A DNA stretch of 64,000 bases from Heterocephalus glaber (taxonomy: Eukaryota > Chordata > Mammalia > Rodentia > Bathyergidae), in contig NW_004624734.1 in the NCBI RefSeq assembly GCF_000247695.1, positions 14,807,608 through 14,871,607 on the forward strand, read 5' to 3'. The first letter of the stretch is position 1, and each line of letters begins with the position of its first letter. The notes beneath the pieces were generated by a model that worked only from the letters and a program-made list of their open reading frames with translations, did not search any database and had not been told where the DNA came from. The position numbers were made by a program, and so were the translations under genes. This document shows positions 21,301 through 32,751 of the stretch, piece after piece.

Positions 21301-23715
21301 CCTCAGCTTCTCCTAGAGTTTTCCAGTTTGGTGCCTCATGAAATTTGACTTCAGAAACCGTGTAATTTGTTTTCAAGCATTTTGTTGTGGATAAGTTCTC
21401 CAAGATATTAAGCAAAACATGTCAAGTTTTGCAAACAAGAAGTCAGCAGTGTTGATCCCCATCCACTCTCCTAAATAGAAACACAGAAAATTTTAACTTC
21501 TAGGCACTACTGTGACTTTAGAAAACCATAATGTCTGCTTATAGACAAATTTTAAACTGTGTAACAAGAACTGTTCAGAAAAATTTTCTGCATTAGTGCT
21601 ATAATTGAACTTAAGGAAAATACAGAGGATTAATTAATTTCACTGCTCTATAGGAGTTTAATTCTAGCTTTCTAAGCTAAAATTGGAATTAAAACTTCAA
21701 ATTGATAATGGCATTTAAGTTTTCTAATCAACTTCTAGGTCCAAACATTCAGCATGGTTCTCATAATGAAAAGAAAAGCTATGTCTTTCAGGAACTAAAG
21801 GGAATGAAAAGTAACTGATCAAATATCTTATTCCTCAAAAATTTAAAGCTTTTAGAATATTCTTTTAGATTGCTGAGATTATCTCAAAAAGTAGTATAGA
21901 ATTTTTTTTTGCCATTTCGTGATCATCATATGATATGACTCTAATTTGGTACAAGGTACAGTTTCTACGAGGTGTTAAAAAAGTCAGTATTATGAATTTG
22001 AGATAAGGTGACCAGAGCCCTTGGCTTTCTTTCCCAAAGACAGAAGACCTTTAGCTCTTTCCTGTATCTGCAGATTTTTAATAGAAAGAGTGAGTGTCAA
22101 GTGAAGTAAATTTGAAGATAATACACCATTGTGCAATTGTCTGTTATGAGCTTCTAGGATTTGTCAGAGAACAGTAGTTGGATTAGTGTTCATTCAACGA
22201 GATTTCCAGCCCCACCCCCAGGTCCTTGGATCATTTTAAATGCCTTATTTTAAAAGACTAAAAATAATTTAGGTTTCCTATAAAAGTAGAATTATTTTTT
22301 GTGCTAACCACTTTGTTAGATATATGACAGTAACAATGGCAGGAAAGTGTGGGCTATATGTTATAGGAATATAGAAATAGGAAAATAATCTCTTAGTCTT
22401 GATATTCTGTTTTCTTCAATCAAACTAGGTGAGGAAGTAAAAATTATCATTAAGGTCTTCCATTGATGGAATGACCACCCAATTGATTGTACTACTGATT
22501 TGACTAATAACAGAATAGTTTAAACAGCAAAAGGACCTGTAAATCATTACTAGTGAGATTTTGAATTTTAAGACTTATTGGAAAGATTTATCTGCAATGC
22601 ATGCTACTTACTTGGTGAATTCAGAAATATTTTAAGTATCCACAAACCTGGATAGTGGTAGTGTGTATTTTGGGGGCTTTAAGATCATCTTACTGATTAT
22701 TCAGCTTTTTTTTTAACCTTTACTCATTGGATTTTTGTACATGTGTCTACATGTGTATGTGTGTGTGCATTGAGAAATGTGTGTATGAATTTAATATATT
22801 CAGTTTTCAGAAAGCACTGAAAGGAGAGATTCATCCCAAGTTTTAGATTCCTAACTTAAGCACATTTTATAGATAATGTATTGTTTTCATAGAATAGAAT
22901 AGGTATTCTTTTGGGATTACTTATTGATTTTCCTTAGTCTATAATGATATGCAGTACTTTAGGAATTATATTTAAACAAGTGCTAAATCAATAGTAGGTT
23001 ATATAATTGTATATATCTACATATATATTCCAGAATACATGCTATAATCACTGTGGGAAGATGTAAAAATTCTCATCTTAGATGATACTGATTAATCAAT
23101 AAGAGCAAAGAGATGAACCAAATGATTTTACATTTCATCATTAATGCTCAATTCTTATGAGAAATCATTTTTATATGTTATATATTTTTATATTTTATAT
23201 GTTGTATGTTTATATCCTATAGGACAAACTACAGGCAATTTTCCCCAAATTTGTAACAGTGGTTATGATAAAATTTTGAGATAGAGAATTAGTAAGAATA
23301 TGAGTCCTGACCCTAATGCTGCCCCTTTTCTTTCTGTAGGGTATTTAATCTTTCTAACTTTCAAAATGTAAACTAAGAATATGTAATCTAAATCACAGAA
23401 GACAAAATCCCTTGCAAACATAAAATATATAAGAACAAATAGTCTATTATTTGTTTTCAGAGTGTTATTTATTTGAAGAGAAGCAAAACAGTTCTTATGA
23501 ACAGGAATATGTAATCATATTCATTGGCTTTTATTTCTTTTATATTTATGAACATTTCATTTCTTTGAAAATTCCAAATAATTTTGATCTTCATTTTCCC
23601 TATGACTTTTATATACTGTAAAGCATGTTCTATGTAAAATGTGAAATTAGTGGCTTATCACCGTCATAAGTGGAAATAAAGGATTGTTATTCATCCTTAA
23701 TGCTGTTGGTTTATA
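21301..23715. other. Long AT-rich stretch, no recognised feature
   Basis: About 2.4 kb without an open frame above background or a repeat I can name. A short GT-rich run lies near 22740-22790, and TA-rich runs near 23000-23035 and 23170-23215. Confidence 0.35.
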
Positions 23716-23850
23716 CAGTGTTACCTCAGTTTAAGAACTCGATTCTGTCTACGATTCTAGTCTCAAACCAAATTGGATGAGAACTGAATCAAATTTCAAT
23801 TAACGGTTAGGTTCAATGTTGACCTTATGGGGAAACTTGATTCAGTGGTA
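23716..23850 (+). mobile_element. Tigger/pogo-like DNA-transposon fragment
   Basis: Starts CAGTGTTACCTCAGTTTAAG and then AACTCGATTC, just after a TA dinucleotide. The ends at 62882 and 63458 begin the same way and are also preceded by TA. TA target sites are typical of Tc1/mariner/pogo transposons. Only the left end is recognisable. Confidence 0.5.
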
Positions 23851-24057
23851 TTTCTTTTTGCGTTTCTCACATAACTTGTCTTATGTGATATAGCAACCAT
23901 AGAGTGCATAAAATCAGTTTTCTCCAGTAAAAGATGTTCAGCACTCTGAAGGTCAGTGATAGCAAGCTAAAAATGGTGTGATTACTAGTTATCCTGGAAG
24001 ATTGAAGAAGAAATTTGAATTCCTAATTCTGTCTGCTTTTCATGATCGTACATCTAT

Positions 24058-24260
24058 TTGGCATTTGCTGAGAATCTGTACCAGTACTAATCAATGCCAT
24101 GTAGGTAAATAAAGAGGGGCAGTGATAAACCAGTTAGGAAAAGAGACATGAGACAGATACAAAAATACTAACAAGTGTTACAATTGATGCACAAACCAAG
24201 TGTTTATAAAATGAGGGAAAGCCTTACTGAGCAAATGATATTTGACCAAGTTCTTGAAGA
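24058..24260 (-). mobile_element. L2 LINE 3' fragment
   Basis: Reverse of the L2 3' region: AATAAAGAGGGGCAGTG, ACTAACAAGTGTTACAATTG, GAGCAAATGATATTTGACCA, CTTGAAGAACTC. Old and degraded. Confidence 0.55.
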
Positions 24261-24269
24261 ACTCTAGGA

Positions 24270-25195
24270 ATAAACTTTGATTCTTCCGCCCTCATCCACA
24301 CATGCAATCAATCACAAGTCCCGTCAAGTCTGCTCTCTAAAACAACATAGAATCCAAGCACTGCTCACAACTCAAATCACTGTTCCAGTCCAGGCCCCTG
24401 GAATTCTGCCATGGAGACTTTCCAACAGCCTGGCCCCATGTATCTCTGTCATTCCCCATCAATGAGTTTAAAGACAGAGTGAATCTAGTCAGCTGTCTCC
24501 CTGCAGTCTTTCAGTGGCTTTTTCTCACTATTGAAATATGGTTCTAATTCTTGTTATCCCTGCAAAATCTGCACAGTATTATCTCTGTTGCTTTTATGTC
24601 GTCATAGGGCACCATGCTCCCTTTAGCTTATTTTCCAATCAGATTGTTTTCTCTGTGTCCTTCAAAAATGCCAAGGCCAAATGTGATGGTTAATTTTATG
24701 TGTGAACTTAGCTGTGTGATAATGGCCAGATAATTGATCAAATATGATCCAGAATACCTCTGTGAAGGTGTTTTGGAAGAAGTTAACCTTTAAGACAGTA
24801 GACTTTGAATGAGGCAAACTGACTTCGGTAATGTGGTGGACCTTATCTGAGCAGTAGAAGGCCTGAACAGAACGAAGGCTCTCTCTGGAGGTATGTCTGT
24901 GTATGCTTTGGTGCTGTTTCTCTGGAGAAGCTTGACTACCCTGACTAGTGAACTAGTGGACCCCCCAAGGCTGTACTTTCTGTTAGAAACTCTTCCAGCT
25001 AACTCTTTCTTATCTTTCAGGTTTCAACTTACATGTCATTTATACAAGATGTTTTTCCTGACCTTCTAGGTACAATAACATGTGTTTAAATTTACTTTTA
25101 ATCACCTACTGGGTTGCTTCCTGGTACATGTGACAGTTAGTCATCATATATTTGTGTGTGTAATTATTTAATATATGTGACACACCCTCAGCAGT
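24270..25195 (+). mobile_element. L2 LINE 3' fragment, interrupted
   Basis: Plus-strand L2: CTCACAACTCAAATCACTG, CAGTGGCTTTTTCTCACT, CCTTCAAAAATGCCAAGG to 24681, then after an LTR insertion TTTCAGGTTTCAACTTACAT, GTCATTTATACAAGATG, TTCCTGACCTTC and onward. The L2 end CATCTCAATAAATATGTG appears at 25448 beyond a further diverged block. Confidence 0.6.
24682..24960 (+). mobile_element. MLT2-like ERVL LTR in L2
   Basis: Opens TGTGATGGTTAATTTTATGT, continues GAACTTAGCTGTGTGATAAT, GTGAAGGTGTTTTGGAAGAA and GAATGAGGCAAACTGACTTC, and closes CTCTGGAGAAGCTTGACTAC. This is the ERVL LTR layout. It splits the surrounding L2. Confidence 0.65.
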
Positions 25196-25480
25196 ATTTC
25201 TCAACCCTTTTTCATGATCATCCAGATTTTTTTTCCCTAACTGCCTGACACCACAGATACCCATCTATGAATTTGCTGTATACATGCAGTGAATTTTTTT
25301 TGCTCCCAACTACTGCTCTTCAGCTCCAGGGGCAGTAGTTCTCCTAGTGAGATTGTGTGCAGTGTAGCTTCCATGACAGAGAGGACATTGCCTCTTCCCT
25401 TTGCTCCTAGGCACGCAACACCTGGCATGACACTGTAACGTAGTACATCTCAATAAATATGTGTCATAGATATTGAATCA
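25196..25480. other. Diverged block and L2 3' end
   Basis: TATTTCTCAACCCTTTTCAT at 25194 resembles the end of an old hAT-type transposon. From about 25380 the text CAGAGAGGACATTGCCTC to CATCTCAATAAATATGTG looks like the L2 3' terminus. Boundaries are unclear. Confidence 0.35.
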
Positions 25481-25499
25481 AATCTGGTGTTTGCAAGGA

Positions 25500-25720
25500 T
25501 GCTTGGGAAAGCATTCTGGTGATAGCATGACCCAATGTAGTTTCTGGATTTACCCCTCATTTCCCTTATCACCTCCAGTAAACCTCTTCAGGCTCATTCT
25601 TCATCTACAAAGTGGGATTAACAGCAGTTCCTAAATCCCAATGTGTTGTGATGATTAAATCAGATAATTTACTTGAAGGACTTAAGAGAGCTTATAACAG
25701 AGCACTAAAGATCATGCAAA
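25500..25720 (+). mobile_element. MIR SINE
   Basis: TTCATCTACAAAGTGGGATT, GTTGTGATGATTAAATCAGA and GAGCTTATAACAGAGCACT follow the MIR core and 3' part. Confidence 0.6.
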
Positions 25721-26019
25721 CAAAATTAGCCACATTTACCAGGTGGTGTTTGTGTTCAAGGGTGGGGGGCAGGGAATATAAGCTAAAAGGGAGGGCTGGG
25801 AAGAATATTACAATCCACTCTGCCTCTAGACTGATAAAGTATACAAGTTTTTTGTCAACAGTCCTCAATAAATAGGTCTGGATTTCTCCAGAATGGGATG
25901 CTTGGAGCCCATAGCTCTTTTGAACATTTCTGGTCATCATGGGAGCCAGTGAATGTGCTAGGTAATAAATAGTACAGGAGAGCAACAAGATGTGGGAGGA
26001 ATTCTGATCACTGGATGGT

Positions 26020-26155
26020 CTGGAGAAGGCACTCCGTCTCTGTAATTCTCACTGTTTTTGTAAAACAGTGATGGTAATAGAAGCTCTTTTCTTGATTTAT
26101 TTTGAGGTTTAAATAGGAAGAGATTTAACACCTCTTTGTAAAAGTAAAGTACATT
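26020..26155 (+). mobile_element. MIR SINE fragment
   Basis: CTGTAATTCTCACTGTTTTT, GTAAAACAGTGATGGTAATA and GAGGTTTAAATAGGAAGAG follow MIR order. Confidence 0.5.
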
Positions 26156-26199
26156 TGTTTTTGGGATAACAAGGTTGCCTAATTATCTCTGTGCTTAAG

Positions 26200-26400
26200 A
26201 TGTGCCTATTATGTTCTATACCAATGTAGACGATCAGGTTAATTAAGCCCCTATAAGGAAGGTGTCATCATTGCATTTTACAGATGAAAAAACTGGGGCT
26301 GCAGCAAACTTAGTTACTCCCTCAAAATTACACAGCCAGCAAAGGACAGAACAATGATTTCCCCCCAGACAATGGAGATCTGATGTCAGGTCCCATCTTG
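26200..26400 (-). mobile_element. MIR SINE, reverse
   Basis: ATTTTACAGATGAAAAAACT, GGGGCTGCAGCAAACTTAG, CACAGCCAGCAAAGGACAGA: the reverse complement of the MIR core (ACAGATGAGGAAACTGAGG form). Confidence 0.7.
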
Positions 26401-26589
26401 AGAATCATTACTTTTGGCTGTGACTGTAGTTCATAGTTACAGGGCTTTCACTGGGATTCGAGCATTTTGCTAGCTGCTTTACACTTATTTTTAAATTTAA
26501 CCCATTGAAAAAATAATGCATATATATCTACTCATATGAATATTTTTACTTATTTCTGTATTACAGATGTTTTTAAAACCCTGAAATTT

Positions 26590-26982
26590 AGGAGGACGTT
26601 GGTTACTTTTATGTGTCAACTTGACTGAGTTATGAGGTGCTGAGATAGTTTGCTCAGTGCTATCCTGGTGTGTCTGTGAGAATTTTTTTGATGATATTAG
26701 TATTTTAACTGATAGACTTGAGTAAAGAAGATTATCCTCCTTAATATGTCTGGGCCTCATCCAGTCGATTGAGGGCTTCCATAGAACAAAAATACTGCCC
26801 CTCTCAGGAGCCAGAGAGAGCTCCTGCTTTCCAGACTGACTATGCTCGGTGTTAGCCATTTCCTGACTTTGGACTTGAACTAAGCCATTATCTTTCCCAG
26901 GTCTCTTGCTTGCCTGTTCACCCTGCTGATGTTGGGACTTGCCAGTCTCCATAACCACATGAGCCATTTCTTTGAAACACAT
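26590..26982 (+). mobile_element. MLT2-like ERVL LTR
   Basis: GGTTACTTTTATGTGTCAAC, TTGACTGAGTTATGAGGTGC, GGTGTGTCTGTGAGAATTT, GAGTAAAGAAGATTATCCTC, CTCATCCAGTCGATTGAGGG and CATAACCACATGAGCCATTT follow this ERVL LTR to its 3' part. It then runs into a tetranucleotide repeat. Confidence 0.75.
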
Positions 26983-26984
26983 TG

Positions 26985-27025
<41 letters not shown>

Positions 27026-27038
27026 GATCTATCTATCT
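26983..27038 (+). repeat. (CTAT)n microsatellite
   Basis: About 13 units of TCTA/CTAT with one interruption (ATGATC near 27025), grown from the TCTATCTATC-like end of the ERVL LTR. Confidence 0.95.
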
Positions 27039-27049
27039 TCTATATATAC

Positions 27050-27565
27050 ATGCATACACAGTTATATATAGAAATAAATATATATCTATAGGGCAACATG
27101 CATATTTAGATGTATGTGTATAATTGAATTGCCATATTCTCTGAAATTTTTATTCTTTTATATACATTAAATTAGAAAAGACAGCTAGTCCATTGAAGTG
27201 ATGTTTATGTTTTCACTCACTGCTTGCAAGTGTTCCAGTTGTTAATGCTATTTTTCAGTGTGTACTTCAGTCATGTTTAAAGAATGTTTTCTCTGAGAGC
27301 TCATTTATTAAAGTAAGAGAAAACTACAATAAAATGAAATTGGTATTAAGAACACAGAGATAATGCTCTTTTCATCCTTCTCTTTGTTCACGAAGCTCCA
27401 GAACAAGATTTTGTCTGTGAAGGAAACAAAAATATGAAGAGAAAGAAGTTTGTCATCAAATAGACAAGCTCAAATCAGCAGTGATATATACATATTATGG
27501 AGTAACTGACCTTTCAATATCTTGTTAAAAATTACTTTGAATTATTAATACTTAACCCTTCTTTT
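27050..27565. other. No recognised feature
   Basis: AT-rich sequence; TA-rich at 27060-27090. Confidence 0.3.
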
Positions 27566-27567
27566 AT

Positions 27568-27692
27568 TATTTTTTTGTTTTTTTGAGTCTCTCACTATGT
27601 AGCTCAGGCAGGCCTCGAACTCACAGGAATTCTCCTGCCTCAGCCTCCTGAGTACTGGGATTACAGGGATGCACCACCATGCCCAGCTGCCC
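27568..27692 (-). mobile_element. B1 SINE
   Basis: Reverse B1: T tract, GAGTCTCTCACTATGTAGCT, CAGGCAGGCCTCGAACTCAC, CTCCTGCCTCAGCCTCCTGA, GTACTGGGATTACAGGGATG, CACCACCATGCCCAGC. It is a 7SL RNA-derived rodent SINE and close to consensus. Confidence 0.9.
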
Positions 27693-27841
27693 TTCTTAAC
27701 ACTTAAATAAAGCAGAAGATTGTTTCCTTACTACCATAGTTCTCCTACAATTTTTATCTAGTTGTTATAGTCATTATATGTTCCCAGATAATAATTAAAA
27801 GTGGAGAGTGCTGCAGGGTTCCAATGGTGAGGGCTTGCAAC

Positions 27842-28030
27842 AAATTAATAATAACAATAATAATAATAATAATAATTTGCCTCCTTCTCCTTTCTCCTTT
27901 CCTTTCTTTTCCCTTCCCTTCTCTTCCTTTCCTTTTCTTTCCTTTCTTTCTTCCTCCACCTCCTTCCTCTTCCTCTTGCTCTTCCAACTCTTCTTCTTCC
28001 TCTTTTGCTTTTCTTTCTGCTCTGTTTCTC
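27842..28030 (+). repeat. (AAT)n followed by polypyrimidine tract
   Basis: AATAAT repeats (27845-27877) run into about 150 bases of CTTTCC/CTTCC. The several open frames on both strands here are low-complexity artefacts. Confidence 0.9.
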
Positions 28031-28039
28031 CCCCAATGC

Positions 28040-28564
28040 TCATCTGTTTGCCTCCTAATCATGCCTCAGAACCCCCTGGAGTTACTATGATAGAACTTTT
28101 GGATAGTAGTATATGATCTACAATAAAAGTGGAAATGGAATAATAAATGGGGAGAGATGAACCAGTTTCCTAGGCTTGCATGGGCATGAAGTTGGTGTGA
28201 GTAATGAATGGAGGAAAAGAAGTCAGAGTCTTCTTCAGCGGGAATAACCATAGACTCCCCCCCGCCATAGGAACTAAATTAGTCTCTCATTTCCTCCCTG
28301 ACGAACCTGACAGCTATTTCTCTTTGGATGTGGTCCCACTGATCTAAAAGAACTTTTCTAAGACTGTAAATATGGGCTAACATTTTGGGCTGGGACTTTT
28401 ATTCTTACTTAGTTTTGTCTTTGTAAAAACTGTCACTGGATATCAGTATCTTCACTACCCTCTAACCGGTTAATTCTTGGAGCTGGGATGAGAAATACCT
28501 GCTCATCCGGAGCAGCCAAAGACTTCCCAAGTTCTAGCTCTTGCCGCCGTCAGTGTCTCTTTTT
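28040..28564. other. No recognised feature
   Basis: Mixed sequence with no identifiable gene or repeat. Confidence 0.3.
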
Positions 28565-29045
28565 GTGGTGGATTAACTAATGGTCAGCTTGAGTGGGAAA
28601 ACCCAGCTGAACTGAGTTAGCTTGATTCCTGGTGTGGAAGATCTATCTGAGGATATTTGCCAGAATGGCAAAAAAGGAGAACGGGAGGGCAGGATTGCAT
28701 GGTGGCTGATTTTCCTGAAGAAGCTGCTTTTTGGATTTTTTTTCTTCAAAAGAGCTTTGGCCTCTGTCTCCCTCTGTGAGAGCTTCAGTCCTCATCTGTG
28801 TCTCGGATGTCATCTCCCGGCTTCCGGTGCAGATCTCTCTGCCTTCTGGCACAGGTCTAGCGCCCTGTTGGCACAGACTTTCTGGCTTGCACTGCTGGGC
28901 CTTTCTGGTGCAGACCCTTGATGCGGACTTGCATGGGACACTGCTGAGGGCTTCAAGCCCTTGATTGGATCCTTCGGGTCTCCGGCACGCAGGCAGGTGC
29001 TTTGCACTCTTCCATATCTGACTCTAGTAAGCACTGACTAATACA
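28565..29045 (+). mobile_element. LTR-like repeat with internal modules (copy 2)
   Basis: Plus-oriented partner of 20053-20585. It has TAATGGTCAGCTTGAGTGGG, AAAACCCAGCTGAACTGAG, GTGTGGAAGATC, then GC-rich modules with GGTGCAGATCTCTCTGCC, GGCACAGGTCTAGCGCCC and GGTGCAGACCCTTGATGCGG, and ends CTCTAGTAAGCACTGACTAA. It is shorter than copy 1 in the AAGGAAAA module region. No gene. Confidence 0.6.
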
Positions 29046-29329
29046 CTTTCCAAGGGAGACCATCAGGTTATTCTCTCTTCCCATAGAGGAAGGAGTAAAA
29101 ACTTGGGTTTCAATTGGAAATGGCAAATTCTCAAAATAAAATACCTATAACAATGGTATTATATTTAAAATTATATACTGCATATGTTTATGTATTTCTG
29201 TGTACATATTCACAGAGACATTTATTCTGTATTCAGTTGCGCACCCGCTATATATCAGGGACTAGACTCAATGAAACCAGGATATTAAATGATCAAATAA
29301 CTGTGCAAAATGTGGTGCCTTATTATAGC

Positions 29330-29480
29330 GATGCTTATCATTTTTGTTACAAAGAGAGAAACAAATCCAGAGAAATTAAATAAGTTGCCATGTTGAGTGG
29401 CTGTGTCATGTTGGAGCTGGCATTTAAATTCAGATAGTTTGGCTTTAAATAGTTCCTTCTTAGCCCTTGTTCTACAGTAA
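29330..29480 (-). mobile_element. MIR SINE, reverse
   Basis: AAACAAATCCAGAGAAATTA, AATAAGTTGCCATGTTGAG, GGAGCTGGCATTTAAATTC follow reversed MIR. Confidence 0.55.
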
Positions 29481-29879
29481 TATGTTTACAAAACTTAAGA
29501 GGAGAAACTAATCATATGTTTATTAATAAGCACAGGGCTACAGAGGAAGCAGAGTCTCTTTGATGAATTATTATGTGCTATCTTTTTGATACTACTATGC
29601 CATGTGGCCATATGAGATGTTCATTTGACATTTTGTAATGTAATTACTGGCTATACTGTGGTTTGGGTTCAAAAGGAGTGAAAAGATTCTCTCCTTTGGG
29701 TCTGCCAATGGCACTTGGGGTCAACACTGTGAAATGAGACACAAGGGGATTTTCATAATTTGAGCATAAGGTTAAGAGTTATGTCAAAATGAGTTAGTAC
29801 ACAGAGTGAAGAATAAACTGGTTAGAGTTTAAGAAGAGATGAGATCTTATGTCTAAGAGCATTTGTGTGCTATTTCAAA

Positions 29880-30075
29880 TCAGAATGACTGATTCAAATC
29901 TCATCTCTGCCACCCTCTGGCTCTGTGTTCTGTCATCATTTTAACCTTCTCTCTGCTTTGATTTCTTCACTGGTAAGATGAAGGATAGTAAAAAGATCTA
30001 AATGAGATTATATATATATATATATAAAATTATTAAACCCCTTGGTGCATAGTAAATACTCAATTTGCTAATAAT
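29880..30075 (+). mobile_element. MIR SINE with inner (TA)n
   Basis: GATTCAAATCTCATCTCTGC, CCACCCTCTGGCTCTGTG, GATTTCTTCACTGGTAAGAT and CATAGTAAATACTCAATTTG give almost full MIR order. A (TA)n run at 30009-30026 expands its interior. Confidence 0.75.
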
Positions 30076-30090
30076 AATAATAATAATAAC
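30066..30090 (+). repeat. (AAT)n microsatellite
   Basis: About seven TAA units just after the MIR end. Confidence 0.9.
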
Positions 30091-31220
30091 AAATTCCCTG
30101 TTGACGTTTCCATTGCTTTACATGTCTTTACATAGTTTTGGGGTATGTATGGGAACCATGTAGGGAGACTTTGGTTTGGAAACATCACGTGAAACATGTG
30201 TGATGATATGGTAATTTTAGACTTTAAAAGGATATAAAATTGGGCTGAGCGATGAAACTGGAGAACCAGCCAGCTGATCATTAAACATGATTACATATTC
30301 TTCAAGGGGATATCTCACAGCAGCCATGAACTCCAGGTCTTGCTAAAAGTGAAGAGGCATAATTAAAGCATGTTGTTCAAAGAGCACAACCTGCCAATTA
30401 CCAAAGGGCTTGGCAAGGGCAGACATCACACATGACAGCATCTCCTCTCCTGAGCTAGTCTTATAAGAAACAATATTGCTTACCTGGCACATATCACATA
30501 CCTAAGTGCTGTCTTCTTTGGTCTATTGGTAGGTAAAAATGAAGTCTTGCATTATAGCCTGTATCTGTTCATCAATAATCTCTGTGATAATGAATCTTTT
30601 AAACTGATATTTCATTAATTTGATGGCTTTTCTTGCCACTGAGTTCACATTTATGAAGTAGAGCTCAACCATGTTCACATCAAGATCACAATGATGTATA
30701 TAAAATATCCCTTGTGAAGCCTTTTGGAAATACACAGTTCCTGTTCTGACCCAAGCCTAACAAATCCAAATTTCCAGAAGAGAAAGTCTGGACTTGAAGG
30801 TTCTATATTCTGAAAGAGCTCTACCGATAATTTGATGCCACATTGTTGTCACTTTTCTGTTTTCTTTTGCCTTGACATTTTACGCCTTTTAAAAAGAACC
30901 AGGTGAGGACAATCTGGAAAGTCTCAATTGAGCTTGAGCACCTTCTTTAATTTTTTAGTGCCCAGAGATTGAATCTTCTTCAGTTGGCTGGAAGTGGTAC
31001 AATTTATGAGTGAACTGGATCTATTGCTCTGATTTATGATACCATTATAGAGACCTCGTCATTTGGGATGAATTTCTGATCTCCAGTGTCTGCTAAGGGC
31101 TTTGAAAAGTGAGTGTGCTTCCAAGGACCTCTTGTAACCTTGAATCAGAAGCTAAAATATATTGTCTCTCTCTTTCAAATAGTTCCCCTGTTCCAAACAG
31201 GGTGAAATCTGGAAAGATAA
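30091..31220. other. No recognised feature
   Basis: About 1.1 kb. A 70-codon minus-strand frame (30735-30523) has no domain I recognise. No splice-bounded exon is evident. Confidence 0.3.
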
Positions 31221-31224
31221 GTAT

Positions 31225-31360
31225 CTTCTTTGTGTGGTGTTTTAACATTTCTGCAGTGGGACAATGCCTACTTCAAAGAGGTGGCTCTGAGAATTAAATG
31301 AGAGAAAATACAGAATGCACACAACTTAACATATATTAGGTGTTAAACAATATTAGTTTT
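31225..31360 (+). mobile_element. MIR SINE, 3' part
   Basis: GGTGGCTCTGAGAATTAAAT, GAGAGAAAATACAGAATGC and TATTAGGTGTTAAACAATAT follow the MIR 3' half. Confidence 0.6.
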
Positions 31361-32135
31361 TCCTCTTCTTCACCAACTTACTTTGAACTAAACAAACAGT
31401 TTCCAGGTGCCGAAGTACCTGAGCTTATTATCAATACCAATTTGTACTTTGCTGCTCTCTGATGTAATCTACAATTTACTCAGATATTTTCTGTTTGTCA
31501 GAGGTTCAGAAACCACTGGTTACTAACTTTGCAGATGTTGCAGGACCAGACTCCCATTGAATGTGCAGATTCCTGAGTTCACTTGCCCTTCCTTGCATTC
31601 TTGAGGAATTTGGGGGTTCTGTCAACTCCCACCATAAGGGTCTTCCTGATTTGCATGAGAAATCATCAAAAGAGCACAATCTTAATTTTGTAGGTATAAG
31701 AGGACAGGTAAAAATGACATGTTAAATAATGACCAGGGTCCATGTGACTATAGTTCAGTTCCCTTTCCTCACAGCTGCACTTCTTCTGCCACTTGCACAA
31801 AAATCTGCTTCACATCCCACATCACCATAGAACCCCTGGGAAATACAGTCCAACATCCTTGGTCCAATATCTTGATAAACTTATGTTCTTGAAAATGCCT
31901 AATCTTATATTTATTAAATAGTGGAAATTGATGAACACTCTTGAAGCAGGAGCCTCTTGAACCCTTTCATTACCACAAAAGATAAACGTAATTTGAAAAG
32001 TAGTTATGAGAGAAAACTGGACCAGTTTTCCTGAAGGCAGTCTCCTAACCCTCCTGATTTCAACGGTTCTCCTGTTTGTAGCTTCTTATTCTTGAGAAAG
32101 GAGCTAGATTCCTGTAACACATCAGTCAACTAAGA
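31361..32135. other. No recognised feature
   Basis: GGTTCAGAAACCACTGG near 31503 resembles the end of a MER5-type hAT element, but I cannot find its other end. Confidence 0.3.
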
Positions 32136-32138
32136 GTG

Positions 32139-32251
32139 AGGGTTTTTTTTGTTGTTTGTTTGTTTGTTTTGTTTTATGGTACTGGGGATCGAACTCGGGA
32201 CCTTGTGCTTGCAGGGCAAATGTGGTGCCACTAAGCTAAATCCCTGGCCCC
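32139..32251 (-). mobile_element. ID SINE
   Basis: Reverse ID: a T/G-rich (TTTG)n tail at 32143-32176, then GGTACTGGGGATCGAACTCG, GTGCTTGCAGGGCAAATG, GCCACTAAGCTAAATCCCTG, GCCCC. Near consensus. Confidence 0.85.
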
Positions 32252-32609
32252 AAGTTTTTGTATTTTTAATGGTGAGGAGTATTGGAAAACTTGCAGTGCT
32301 AAATTGTCCTTCCCCATACTCTTTCTGTACCTAAATGACTTTTAAGATTGAATTCTATCACTGTAGTCAGCTGAATCTTGTGCACACTTTTGGTCCCTCA
32401 ATGAGGCAAGTTAATCATCAGAAAAGTAGGAGTGGGAATGATATAACTTTTGCCCTAAAGTTAGAATTCTATTTCTTAAAAATTAATATATCTCTGAAAA
32501 TGAAAGTACACAAATTAAGAAAGTCTCCAAGTCTATTTCTCCTAATGTATTCCTTCTCTCTCTCCATTTTCTTTTTCATTTGTTTAAGTATATTCATGCA
32601 AATGTCCCA

Positions 32610-32745
32610 AAGAGGGACAGTGTTTATAGCCTTGCTGCAGATTAGCTATGTAACTTTAGGAAAGTCACGCCTCTCTTCGTAATGTGGTTTCCTCATTTGT
32701 TAAATGAAAATACTAGATATTTCTTATGTAAATGTAGTTAGAGTG
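32610..32745 (+). mobile_element. MIR SINE
   Basis: GATTAGCTATGTAACTTTAG, GAAAGTCACGCCTCTCTTCG, GTTTCCTCATTTGTTAAATG match the MIR core. Confidence 0.7.
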
Positions 32746-32751
32746 TATGTT

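Noticed and set aside
26983..27038. CRISPR-like regular repeats
   Set aside because: A plain tetranucleotide microsatellite without spacers; the genome is mammalian.
27754..28116. Several overlapping frames with Ser/Pro/Leu or Lys/Glu runs
   Set aside because: They lie in (AAT)n plus polypyrimidine sequence.
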